From: Xiphias gladius
Taxonomy: Eukaryota; Chordata; Actinopteri; Istiophoriformes; Xiphiidae
Direction of reading: 5' to 3'
Assembly (NCBI RefSeq): GCF_016859285.1
Contig: NC_053414.1
Coordinates: 8,444,517 to 8,508,516, forward strand
DNA: 64,000 nt
Shown: piece after piece, positions 25,901 through 64,000 of the stretch
Layout of the letters: every line of letters starts with the position of its first letter
Numbering within the stretch: the stretch's first letter is position 1
Position numbers and translations under genes: made by a program
Notes under the pieces: generated by a model
What the model was told of the DNA's origin: nothing
What the model saw: only the letters and a program-made list of their open reading frames with translations
Database searches by the model: none

Positions 25901-28060
25901 AGGGCTCGATAAGCCGGAGAAAGGAGGTAAGTTAAGTCACTTCTACTCACTGAAATACCTCAAAGTTTAATTTCGTATTCACTACAAAATCTTAAATTAA
26001 TCTTATATTACTTCCACGTATACAACGTATTTGATTTAGAATGCTAAAAATGTGGAAATTGCCATTTATAATGGACGATATTTGACCTTTTTCGTTTCAA
26101 GCTGATAATAAACGTTAAATCTGTCGAACCCAAACAAGCTAACGTTAGCTTAAAATGTTTACCTAAATGACTGCTAATATCACATCATTACCGACCATTT
26201 TCCAAAGCACTACCACATGAGGTTACCCATGGCCACCATGAGGGTATCATAAATATATTAAACAAATCTGAAGTACTATGCTCAAACTATGTAGAAATAT
26301 TATATGGATAGTTTGATTTATGCTGTGTGTTTCTTTTGGGGACTGACAAACCCAAGAAATGTTTCTTTTAATCAATAATTTTAAAAACTGCCCCCACAAC
26401 AGAGGACTTAATTAGGAACACCTGGACACCTGTTTATTTGTGCAATTAGCCAATCAGCCAATCGTGGCAGCAGTGCAATGTATAAAATGCAGATAAAGGT
26501 CAGGAGCTTCAGTTAAGCTTCACATCAAACATCAGACTGGGGGGGGGGTCTGAGTGACTTTGACTGTGGTATCATTGTTGGTGCCAGTCAGGCTGGTTTG
26601 AGTATTTCTGAAACTGTTGATCTCCTGGGATTTTCAAACACAACAGTCTGTAGGGTTTATTCAGAATGGTGCCAATCTACTGCTCTGTGGATGGAAATGC
26701 TTTGCTGATGAGAGAGGTCAGAGGAGAATGGCCAGAGTGGTTCGAGCTGACAGAAAGGCTTCGGTAACTCGGATAACCGCTCCTTTAAACTGTGGAGAGC
26801 AGAAAAGCATCTCAAGATAAACAACAGGCTGAACCTTGAGGCGAATGGACTACAACAGCAGAAGACCACATCGGGTTTTGCAATCCTGTCAGCGAAGAAC
26901 ATAAATTTGAGGCTGCAGGGGGCACGGGCTCACCAAAACTGGACAGTTTGTGGACAGAGTGGAAAAGCATAGCCTGGCCTCATGAATCCCACAGATGGTA
27001 TGGTCAGAATTGGGCGTCAACAGCATGAATCCATGGACCCAACCTGCCTTGTGTCAACAGTCCAGGCTGGTAATGGTGTGGGGAATGTTTTGTGCCTTAT
27101 TGCCATTTATTGATTGATTGATTGATTGTAACTGTTGTTTCTTCATTTGAATTCTGTTATAATCAAAATATACTGTGGGTATTTATAATTAGGCAGTTTA
27201 TTGCATAACTTATTGCATTACTTGTTTTGTTATAGGACCAGAATATCCCAGTGCCTTTTTTTTTTTTTTTTTTTCTTTTGGCAGAATGGTAGTTCTCCAT
27301 CATTTCAACAGTAACTACAGAGACTGATATGTTGACAGGTCAACTAAAGCATGATTTCATTACTCAGTTTGTTCACCAGATAGCACTAACAAGTTTATTT
27401 TTCTACTGTAAAAAGTCCCACTCACATACTTGGTCAAAATTCTTTAAATTTTCCAGAACTGTAAAAGGTTTGTTCATGTAAAATAATTCTGCAAATATTG
27501 ACGTGCTGCAAAAATCTTGTATTGGTCGGGCTATAACTTTAACCTGAAATGATATTGTCAAGTAGGAGTGTTTTTCTACAGAAAGAGGGAGAAAAAGGGA
27601 GGACACTTTTGTGCATGCAGCTAATAATGTGTATGCAACCAAATTTGCTGAAAACAATGAAAAGCACTAACACAACTCCTGGAGGGTATAAAGTTTTAAT
27701 GCCAAAAAACATGTAAATAAATGCATAGGCTACAAATCAAACAAGATGTAGGCCTATCTGAACCAATTACAGTTTCAAACTGTCTGAAATGTGAAGTTAT
27801 GAGATTGATTTGGATAAAATCGGGCTACAGTATGTTGTATCATAAGTGCAAACCGTACTTATATGGCACTCTGGGTAGGCTAAAATAAATTCTAAAACCG
27901 TTATAGTATTTCAGCACAACTGAACTCAGGTGTGGTATCTATACATTCATAAGCTACAGTTTTATACAGAAATAAGAATATAGAAGGAAATATGGCAGGT
28001 CACAAAAGATAAACTCTTTGAAACTGTTGGATGGATTTGTTAATGTTTTCTTTTTTTTCT
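25901..28060. other. Intergenic region between palb2 and rdh8
   Basis: This is the junction of two blocks that lie on different human chromosomes. Apart from a Tc1-like relic (26404-27105), a tract of GATT repeats (about 27112-27128) and a long T run (27257-27274), I see no coding exon. A minus-strand AATAAA for rdh8 lies at 28060-28065. Confidence 0.55.
26404..27105 (+). mobile_element. 3'-truncated Tc1-like transposon relic
   Basis: The plus strand keeps pieces of a Tc1/mariner transposase in several frames: a segment reading GASQAGLSISETVDLLGFS-like, then DERGQRRMARVVRADRKA (about 26710-26760), and later NWTV, RIGRQQHESMDPTCLVSTVQ-like and VMVWGMF (to about 27093). Frameshifts and a stop separate them. 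The sequence breaks off at about 27105 before the rest of the catalytic domain and the right terminus. It is dead. Confidence 0.72.
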
Positions 28061-28226
28061 TTATTTGCACTAAAGTGACTTTTGCTACATGACCTTGGGC
28101 AGGTACTGTATTTTTGAATTGTTTTTCGAGATACCCTGACAACCTAAGCCATGGTAGTGTGTAGTTTTTATTCCGGTCTACAGAGTGTGTTTGTGTTATT
28201 CACACTGGTGTACAAAACAGGAGTTT

Positions 28227-31200
28227 TTAATTTGGTGAAACTGTCCTGCTCCTCAGACATCCACAGGTGAGGTACTTCATGGCGGTCATGCTGATGTGCA
28301 TGAGAGGGCCCAGGTTGAAGAGCATGTGGTAGAAGGCATGGACAGACAGGCCTCCGGTTTCATCAGCATATTTCAGTGCTACGATGGGCGTGTACATAGC
28401 GTTGGTCAGATTACGGAAACGTGGGCTGCTTGCTTCAATCACTTTCTTGGTGCACTGCAGAAAGTGGGAGGATGGATAGAAAAGACTCAAGATTTGCAGT
28501 CAGACTTAAAGGATTAATCACCGGTGCAGACAAACCAATAAGGCAGAGTGAGGCTGAGTCACAGACTACTTGAGAACTTACTCTGGCGATGTCATCAGGT
28601 GTTTGTCCCAGTGTTTCAAAGATGTCGATAGAAGAAGGAAGGTAGACATTTTTGAAGTAATGCACTGTGTCAGGATCAGCTCCAGGACACTCCCTCTGCT
28701 TCACCTCCTGGATCATCTTTGCCTCAAATTCCGTGTGCACTGGACCCGGCTCAATCATTGACAGTCTGAGGAAAGAGACACTGGAGCTCAACAACAGAGC
28801 ATGGTCAGATGGAAGAAGAGCCCTATGGGCATATGAAATCATTAATTGATCGATTACGTGACAGCGTATGGCTCCACAACAGTTTAAATACTTCATTAAT
28901 CCATTAAAAATTCTGCATACTGCTCATGTCGTTGCTGTTAAACGTCAGACAATGTTTATGTAACGTAACTGCTTTGCTGACAATGCAAATAGTGTTATTG
29001 ACACTCACGTGACGTTAAACTTTAAGAGTTGCACAGCCAAACTCTCACAGAAGCCCTCCATGGCAAACTTGGAAGCTGCATACACGTCATTAAACACCAC
29101 ACCTGCAGAGAGAAAATACATGTTTAAATTCTACTTCCAGACAACATGAATAAAGACATGCCGTAGTACTCCATTAGTCTTCCCTCACCTCCACCCACTC
29201 TCCAATCTGGCCATCGTCTACCCCTCCATCCATCAAACCGAAGCAGACAAACCTGTTATTTTTAGCTGTACCATCTATCATCCCACCCCTCCTCTTCCCT
29301 CACTCATCCCGTCACACCTCTGTCTCTGTTCACCTTGCAGTCCCATTACGCTGCTGACCACAATGATGTGTCCTCCTCTTCTTTTCTTCATATCAGGCAT
29401 CACCTCCTTTATCATGCGGATGACCCCAAAGACATTTGTCTCGAACACTTTCTTCATCTCTTCAATGGGGATGCTCTCCACAGGACCCACCAGGCCGATA
29501 CCTGCATTATTGACTGGTTAGGAGAAGAAGAAAGAAACAAGGGAGACGGGGTGTAATCAGTGTCAGTTTTAGTCATTGCAACAATCAAAGGTGCAGCGTG
29601 TTGAGGATGCATTCAGTTTTACTTACTAAGAACATCCACATGTCGATCTTTGATGCCATTAATACACTGTTTGACGGACTCATCGCTGCAGACGTCGAGG
29701 ACAGCCAGAGAGAGAGTCTTCCCATATGCATCCCCCGCTGCCTCTACCAGCTTATCTTTACGTTTCAGATCACGCATTGTGGCTATGACTGTGGACAGTT
29801 GGATGACAAGGGAAAATAAATAACGAACTGAGTTTGAAAGAGATCATTCAATACCTATGTATTACACTGACTTGACATGTTGTGATTTTCTTTGGTAACA
29901 CTTGTTTCTCTTTCTGTCAGGCCTGTAGAAACATGTTAATTTGAGCAGACAGAAAAATGGGAAGAAATTATACTAATAAGCCATGTAATTGGAGCTGAAT
30001 AAAGCTTTATAGGAAGGCGTAGTCCCACAGTCTTTTCCACTAACATTTTAACTCCAGAGTTTTCTCAAAGAGGACATGTAATTACTCTTTCGGAAAAGCT
30101 GCAAAAAAAATCTGTGTTTTTATGTCCACATTGTAACCTAAATGGGTATCTACTGTATTGGCTGGTAATATTAGAAGACCTTGTCATGTAATATAAAATA
30201 AGATAATGATGTTTAGCTAATAGCAGGAGTCACAACAGTTGTTTTAGGATGCTATTGTGTTCATATTTTACTATCCAGTGAATTAGTAGATGGATACCTA
30301 TTTAGCTTATCAATAGTTGTTTAACATGTGTTCAGCAAAGTAGGTTTTCTGTCTCTATCTTTTTGGATCAGTCCACCACTTTGGTCCAGACTGAAATATC
30401 TCAACAAATGGGTTGCCATGAAATTTTGTACAGATGTTAATGGTGCCCAGGCGACGTATTCTGATGACTGGTGATCCCCTGACTTTTATTTTAGCACTGC
30501 AGGAGGTTGACATTTCAATAACTATTGGATGGATTTCCATTAAGTCTGGTACAGATAATCCTCGTTGCCCTCATCATGAATTGTAATCACTTTGGTGATA
30601 CCTGCCTTTTCATCAAATCTTTATTAGAAGGTCAATTTAATTTGTCCGGTGCTTATGGTTTTGACCAAATACCTGCAAACCCATTGACATTCACATCCGC
30701 CTCAGCTGCACTTTGTGTCAATTAGTACATTTTAGCATGCTAACACGCTACACTAAGACGGTGACCATGGTAAACATTATGCATGCAAAACATCAGCAAT
30801 GTCATTGTGTTAGCTAAAAGCAGTGCTGTGAGTTTGTTAATGGATATAACGCTCCCTCAGGCTGCTGCTGTAAATAGGCATGTGATTAGGCATCCTGCCC
30901 AGGTAAATGTGGTTACAAGAGATAACTGCACTATCAAAATCAGTGTACTGGCTCAGGCTGCATGGAGGCTCACATAACATAACGCATGCACGAAAAAAAT
31001 ATCCTGTACATTCCTGTTTCATGATACGTGTGTATTGAATGATTTTTAAAAAGTTTTTTGTCAAGTGTAAAATGTTCTTTTGAATTCTACTGCAGCATCA
31101 ATACATGTTCTGTCTGTGTGCACTCCTGTATGTTTGTGGAGTTTTTAGGTGTAATTTTCCATCCTGAGTGATTCTGTCTTTTGTTTTCAATTCTTGTCAC

Positions 31201-33697
31201 AGGAATAACGTAAAGAAAGGAATAAAGGTCATGGAGAACTGGGAGGGAGGTGCGACAAAAATATTGTCAACAAGGCAGAATGGTAGGTTAAACGGAGGGT
31301 GAAGTACACAGACAAACTCTAAGGAAACTGTGTTCGTTTTCATGACTGAATCTATGGGCTGTTTTTCCTGAATGCTCTTTCTGAATACATTTCTGAAAGA
31401 ACACAAACAGTGGAAAAGGTAGTGCTAAAAATAACGGTGGTCATTCTGGTAACGATAACCTTAAGTAGCCTTAACACATACTCTGTGGTCATAGACAGGC
31501 CTGTTACAGCAACCAGTTTACACATCAGCATTAACGTCTTGCCGTGGTGCTCACGTCACCGGCCTGCTCCAGGAATAGCCCTTGCCAGCCTGTCATTCAT
31601 AGTGGAGCTCTATGAGCTGGGGGGGGGGGTTAAGCCTAACCAAGACTGTGCTTTGGCTTTAGTTATTGTCTGGTGTCTTAAGAGTGACATAAGGTTAAGT
31701 TGGGATCAGAGACATAACTATGTGTAGGGAGGTATAGTGAGGTTGGAGTGTTTCCTTAAGCTGGAAGAGTTCAGTGCAGACCTCAATGATACCAACACAC
31801 CCAGTATTTTGGGCATAACCAACATATTCTCCACCTACTGCTGCACATGGGAATCCTTCCATTGTTTCCTATCAGTTTCCATATGGTCTGAAAGTCATTT
31901 AGGGGACTCAAACTAGCTTGAGTTTGTATGCCTGCTTTAATTTTTGTCAGCGTTACATTATCATTGTATGATAGCGCAGTAATGCAGATTGATTTGAAAA
32001 ATCTGCCCTGCTTTACCTCAAACAGTAATGTAACTGACTATGAGACTTTAATACAATATGAAAACAAAGGGAAACTAATGGAAACCTGCAGCAGTAGAAG
32101 ATATACATTCAAATTTCCCAAACACAGTAGCATGTTGTGCTTAATGGTTAGTTGTGATGTAAAGTGTAAAATTGATGACTTAAGTGGACCACCTGCAATT
32201 GGGAAAAAAGGGTAAAGAATGTGAAAGGAGGTAAAACTAAAATATCTCAGTATGAAAGTCAATAAGCCCATATTTAAATGATAGGGCTCCAGCATTTTGT
32301 CACCATCGTCATTATTTATTTCATGTTGGGAAACACAAACACATGCAAACTTTGTTATGGTGAAGGGATAAAATTTATAAAGAATGGTGTCCTCTTTTTA
32401 TATTAAAGATAGACTGCGTGTACCTTAAATCTGCTTTGGAGGAGGATTTACAGTTGGTTACAGATGGGTTGTGGGAGGAAGCCGTTGGAAATTTACACAC
32501 AGTCTCATTTTGGATTAGTCATTGTCTGATGCTGTTATGACTTAATTTCTCTGGTAAAACTTTGCAAACTGTTTTTTTTTATATCAACTCCATTTGGGAC
32601 TGGTGTAAGCTGCTTTCTCCCTTCCTGGCATGTCTTTCATAAAGGGTCTAGTATTGGATATTTGTTTTCCAGACCGTAGATATTTTTGTGCTAGTGGCAA
32701 AACCAGATTAATCGATTGCAGTAGTCTACGACTTTTGTGACTCTATTAGGATCTGGGCAAATTCTCCTAAACTAGAAAAATTCCACGTCCTCAAGAGACC
32801 ACAAAATTCCTAAAATGATATGGCAAACTTTTCCTAACATGTTGAAAGTCCCTGGTTGCATGTTGATCTGATGTCCAGGTTTTATATTTCTCTTGAAGGT
32901 ATTTGAAGCTGAACAACAATAAAGCAACAAAAAGATTAGTAAACGTTATCACTCATATCCTGATGCAAAGCGTCTTGGCAGCCTAATTATTTTACAGATA
33001 TCTGACCTTTTTCTGTGAGGTCCCCTTTTTTGCACGTAGGCCCCTCTGAGGAGTCTTTAAGAAAGTTAACGGTGACCTCTGACCTCCCCGTGGGGAGAGG
33101 AAATGCTGTATGGAGCTTCCTCTCCAGGGTTCAGCAGAGAACACAACCTCGAATTTTCTCCAGTGTCTCAGTTAAATTCAGTCATCAACTGATGGAAACA
33201 GTGGCTTTGATGTGCATAATCATGTGGACTATGTAATACTCTTATGTCATTACCCTCCAGTCCTGATGTAAGCATCTTATGTGTAACCAGCAAGGCTGTG
33301 GTAGGAGTAACAGTGAAGGTATCCTTTTTTTTTTTTTTTTTAAAGTTAAACAAATTATATGGAATTCCATGCAAATAAAGTTATTATTTTTATTAGAAGA
33401 AATTGCATTATTTTATTAAGCAATTTACTGTCTATTATTAAACTGTTTTCCTTCTCTTTATGCTTGGGCAACACTAGTGTAACCTGTTTACATGCTGTGC
33501 CAAGTAAATTGAAATTGCAATTAAATATGATCTCTCTCTCTCTCTCTCTCTCTCTCACTCACACACACACACACAAACACGGTGCACCTACCGTGATAAC
33601 GCTTCTGTTCATCCTTTGCCAGCATCACGGCCATCCTCAGGCCGATACCGGAGGAGCAGCCGGTGATCAGCACCACTTTCTGCCCGGGACTCACCAT
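28227..33697 (-). CDS. rdh8: Retinol dehydrogenase 8 (photoreceptor RDH, 6 exons, complete)
   Basis: Short-chain dehydrogenase that reduces all-trans-retinal to all-trans-retinol in photoreceptor outer segments, using NADPH, in the visual cycle. Minus-strand exons: 33697-33592, 29788-29627, 29513-29334, 29102-29009, 28765-28582, 28454-28227. Phases agree and give 317 residues, the normal RDH8 length. Motifs: cofactor-binding TGCSSGIG (12-19), NNAG (91-94), catalytic Ser in VVSSVMGL (about 143-144) and YAASK (157-161). The Cys-rich C-terminus ([14 protein letters not shown]) is typical of RDH8 and could be lipidated. The ATG at 33697 is the only one in frame and has a good context (GGCGCCATGG). 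From memory it is closest to the fish rdh8a form; HSD17B1 is the nearest other family and fits less well. Confidence 0.94.
30365..30975. repeat. Perciform-type interspersed repeat, copy 1 (in rdh8 intron 1)
   Basis: It contains CCACCACTTTGGTCCAGACT, GCCATGAAATTTTGTACAGA, ACTATTGGATGGATTTCCAT, GGTTTTGACCAAATACCTGC and TTAGCATGCTAACACGCTA. The same words in the same order occur at 41555-42112 and partly at 39235-39360. From memory this family is very abundant in percomorph genomes. Type (SINE or MITE) is not certain. Confidence 0.65.
33531..33575. repeat. (CT)n(CA)n compound microsatellite
   Basis: About 12 CT units followed by about 9 CA units, 16 bp inside the rdh8 intron from its first donor site. 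Confidence 0.92.
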
Positions 33698-35664
33698 GGC
33701 GCCGCCGCCTCTCCGCTCCGTTGGCAAACTGAAGACACCGGCAGCCAAGCAGCTCTGCGGGATGAGCGGCGATCTGAGGTGGGAGCCGCTGTAAGAGGAT
33801 AAGGGAGAAGGAGAGCGTCACATGGACGGGGCGCACAGCCACAACGCAGATGAGATTATCTAAGGGCTCGGTCGGGTCGGTCCTGCGGTAGTCATTTACA
33901 ACTTCGTTATGTTATTCAATAACCAAAAATTACCCATCAGGCATTACTGCAAAATTAGATAAACCTTCTGACTCTTAGTGACGTTTGTTTTCTGATCAAC
34001 AGCGAACTTCAAAGCGTACAGAACAATTGAATAAGAAGCTGTTTGAAGTTGAATGTCGGTACGTCAAAGTCAGCGTCTGTAAGCCTCCGCGAAGAGGTTT
34101 GGCGCCGCCCAGTGGTCAATGTGATTATTTCTTCAAATGAGCCCACTGTGACTATGAATGGGTTGCATTTGCCTGGTCTTCCAGGGCAACGCAAAACCTG
34201 GCTACATTACACACGATGATGGTTCAGGATTTTTTTTTTTTTTTTTTCATTTTTATCAGTGTGAGAGAAAAAAAAACTCATATTTATGACCAGTAAAATG
34301 ATAAAACAAAAGCTACACCTAACCATAGGAACAAGAACAAATAAACACAAGTCTCTCTCTCTCTTTTCTCTCTCTCATCCCCACACACCTGAAGCTGGAG
34401 GTAGGGGCCATTGGAAATATGCCAGGAATCCATTTTCTTCTTATTCTTCAAAATAGTCAGTATGTATGTGTGGCTGGATGCAGTTTACTTCCGTTACCAC
34501 TGTTACCAAAATATAAACTTCTAATAATTACTGCGCACTACATTTACATTTATCTTAAAAAATTTCAACATTTTACCAAACGTTAGACTAGTTCTCTCCA
34601 GTATATTCACAAAAATACAGTAGTTTGCGTATCTGTTCATTAGTTACAGGTTGGAAAGCACTTATGCTTTTTCCTCTCACCTTCACATAAAGACAATGCA
34701 TGTTAATGATAATTTTTACAAAATACTGCGGCAAGATGGCACCAAATTGCACCAAGAAAAGTTATTCCTTCCTAATGCATGAAACAACAATGTTAAGTGT
34801 ACTAGAAACCTGCACCCTTAATTGAGCCCTCTTTTATGTGCACATTCCATATTTTCTCAGTTATCAGTACACAGTAAAATGTGCTGTATAATAGAGTTTT
34901 AGGCACATTTTGTTTTATCTTTATTTATTTTGTAATTTTAGACATTCTTTAGCTGTCTTAAATCTATTTTCTGTAATTTATTTAGATAAAAAAAGATTTA
35001 ATTACAGCCTAATTTGCTCTGTTGTGCATGATTAACAAGTGCATTTTGTTGCACTTTAATGTATAAAATATGCTGCAGTGCCATATAAATATATTTAGAT
35101 TTGATTAGATTTTACAATTTTATTTTGTTCTTTTGGTCACCTGCTCACACTATCCTTTTAAGTGTGGGTCATATTTTAGCCTGCAAGTGATCTAAACGTC
35201 TTCTTAGACAATACTGACTAGTGTAGACTCGAAGCTGAAGCACAACAGGGGAGGTCTGAGGCTCAAATGGGTGTTCATGTGCACGTATGCATGTGTGTGC
35301 TTGCACTGAGCTCAGACTCTCTCTGCCTTCTTCAGCCAAAAACTTCTCCTAAAAACTCATAAAAGGTTTCTGATACCTCCCAGTGAGCTGCTGGCCTCAT
35401 CTGACTTTTCCACATGAGAGAGAAAGAATGATAAAGCCATGAAAGAGATGGCTTGGAGTACATTTGGGTTTGTTTTTTGTTTTTTTGGTGCCTAAAAGAC
35501 GAATATGGAGCGTGTTTGAAGAGACTGTGGGGTGGGCAAAGACAGACAGGCACTGGAATTTGGAATCTGCAGAAGCATATTTTTATTAGTTGGGCAGCAC
35601 CGTTGTCCTGTCCTAGCATGCTTTGTGTGTGTGTCTACCTCAGACAGTCTGTGTGTGTGTGCGT

Positions 35665-35707
<43 letters not shown>

Positions 35708-36449
35708 CGCGCGCACGTGTGTCTGTGAGACACTCGCACATGGACACACAATGGGCCAAGCGTTCTTTGTTAATGTTGGATGTTTTGTATTAGGGCCCAT
35801 AGAGAGAAACTTTCCTCACAGGTTTATATCCAGGCATTGAAACTTACTGCATATGTGCGTACCAACGTTATATTGTGTACGTCGCGGTGCGTGAGCGCGA
35901 ATACGTGCCCGTGCGTGCACCAGAGAGCGGAGGAGAGAGAGAGAGAGAGAGAGAGACCACATAGTCCCTTAAATCATTCCGACAGTAATGATGCAAATAA
36001 TCACAGGCGCAGTAATTATGTTTCTGCACGGCCCCACGAGCCTCAGGAGTGTCCGGGGAGGGAGGGGTCACCCAGGGGAGGAGGAAAGGGGAGGGAGGAA
36101 GGGAGAGAAAGTTCTCAGTGGGTGAAGGAGGAAAGACCATCCGAGATTAAGGGATTTTATTTTTGCTAGTCTCCCCTCTTCATCTGTCCACCCAGAAGAA
36201 AAACAGTAAAGACAGTAAATGGGCCGCTGAAGATCATCCAGCCTATCATCAATTAAATCAGCATATGCGCGCTCCTATTTGCCAGCTGCTGGAGTGCGCG
36301 TTAGGACGCACGGGCTCGAGACAGTTCCCAGACTCTCCCAGACGTTCTCGCTTGCGGAGCAGAAGTTCCCGTGACTGCAGGTGTACCGCGCAGCGCAGAG
36401 GAGCCACGAGGGAATTATTGGCTGTGGCAGCGATAGCTTCAAATGCCAT
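33698..36449. other. Spacer between the divergent genes rdh8 and col5a3
   Basis: The rdh8 promoter side is GC-rich near 33700-33870. A T run lies at 34231-34248, a (GT)(GC) alternating array at 35650-35722 and a (GA)n tract at 35934-35955. Sequence from about 36240 to 36449 is GC-rich and is the likely col5a3 promoter/5' UTR, with ATTGG near 36416 and no TATA box. I see no exon between. Confidence 0.5.
35650..35722. repeat. Alternating GT/GC dinucleotide array
   Basis: Purine-pyrimidine alternation is unbroken over about 70 bp: (GT)n with interspersed GC, then (GC)8, then ACGTGTGT. Such sequence can adopt Z-DNA. Confidence 0.9.
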
Positions 36450-63924
<27,475 letters not shown>

Positions 63925-64000
63925 GTGAGTTCGCATAGTTTTTGTCACACTGATCATCATAATCTCATACAGTAGAGTCATTATTTGAGTTTTGATTCAA

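Larger units (their letters stand above)
29789..33591 (-). other. rdh8: rdh8 intron 1
   Basis: A 3.8-kb intron. Apart from the repeat at 30365-30975, a G run near 31620, a T run near 33325 and a (CT)n(CA)n array at 33531-33575 next to the donor, I see nothing that I can assign. Confidence 0.6.

Noticed and set aside
26617-26820. 67-residue plus-strand frame as a host gene
   Set aside because: Its DERGQRRMARVVRADRKA segment is Tc1-like transposase, and it belongs to the truncated relic.

Overview
The window is nuclear DNA of a ray-finned fish, most likely a percomorph. Genes have many short exons with GT/AG splice sites, long (CA)n/(GT)n arrays and relics of Tc1-like and other fish repeats. 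Five protein-coding genes were read by following splice sites and reading phase by eye. All family assignments come from remembered protein families; no search was run.

Layout. 1-3397: intergenic, with a Tc1-like relic. 3528-4163 (+): a single-exon Ras-like small GTPase in a GC-rich island with its own TATA box, possibly the Ras-dva type, with unusual residues at three key Ras positions. 4510-6420: an old dispersed repeat split by a decayed Tc1-like transposon. 9227-13379 (+): plk1, the mitotic polo-like kinase, 11 exons, complete. 25461-16419 (-): palb2, the BRCA1/BRCA2 bridging protein, 12 coding exons, complete, tail to tail with plk1. 26404-27105: a second Tc1-like relic. 33697-28227 (-): rdh8, photoreceptor retinol dehydrogenase, 6 exons, complete. 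36450 to beyond the right edge (+): a fibrillar collagen best read as col5a3, with 38 exons visible (signal peptide, laminin-G/TSPN domain, short acidic variable region, minor helix and about half of the major triple helix). Its first intron is 13 kb and rich in repeats.

How the genes relate. plk1 and palb2 are both cell-division/genome-integrity genes that are close together in human (16p12), and rdh8 and col5a3 are close together in human (19p13.2). The window joins these two blocks between palb2 and rdh8, where a transposon relic lies. The genes are otherwise functionally independent; this is not an operon-like system.

Most interesting points: two candidate phase-compatible cassette exons inside col5a3 intron 1, a Ras-like GTPase changed at the equivalents of Gly12, Gln61 and Asn116, a NAGNAG acceptor in plk1, dinucleotide arrays abutting two collagen splice acceptors, an acidic tyrosine-rich region where mammalian alpha3(V) is basic, and Arg-Gly tracts plus an acidic WD40 insertion in palb2. 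I found no RNA genes, CRISPR array or intact mobile element.
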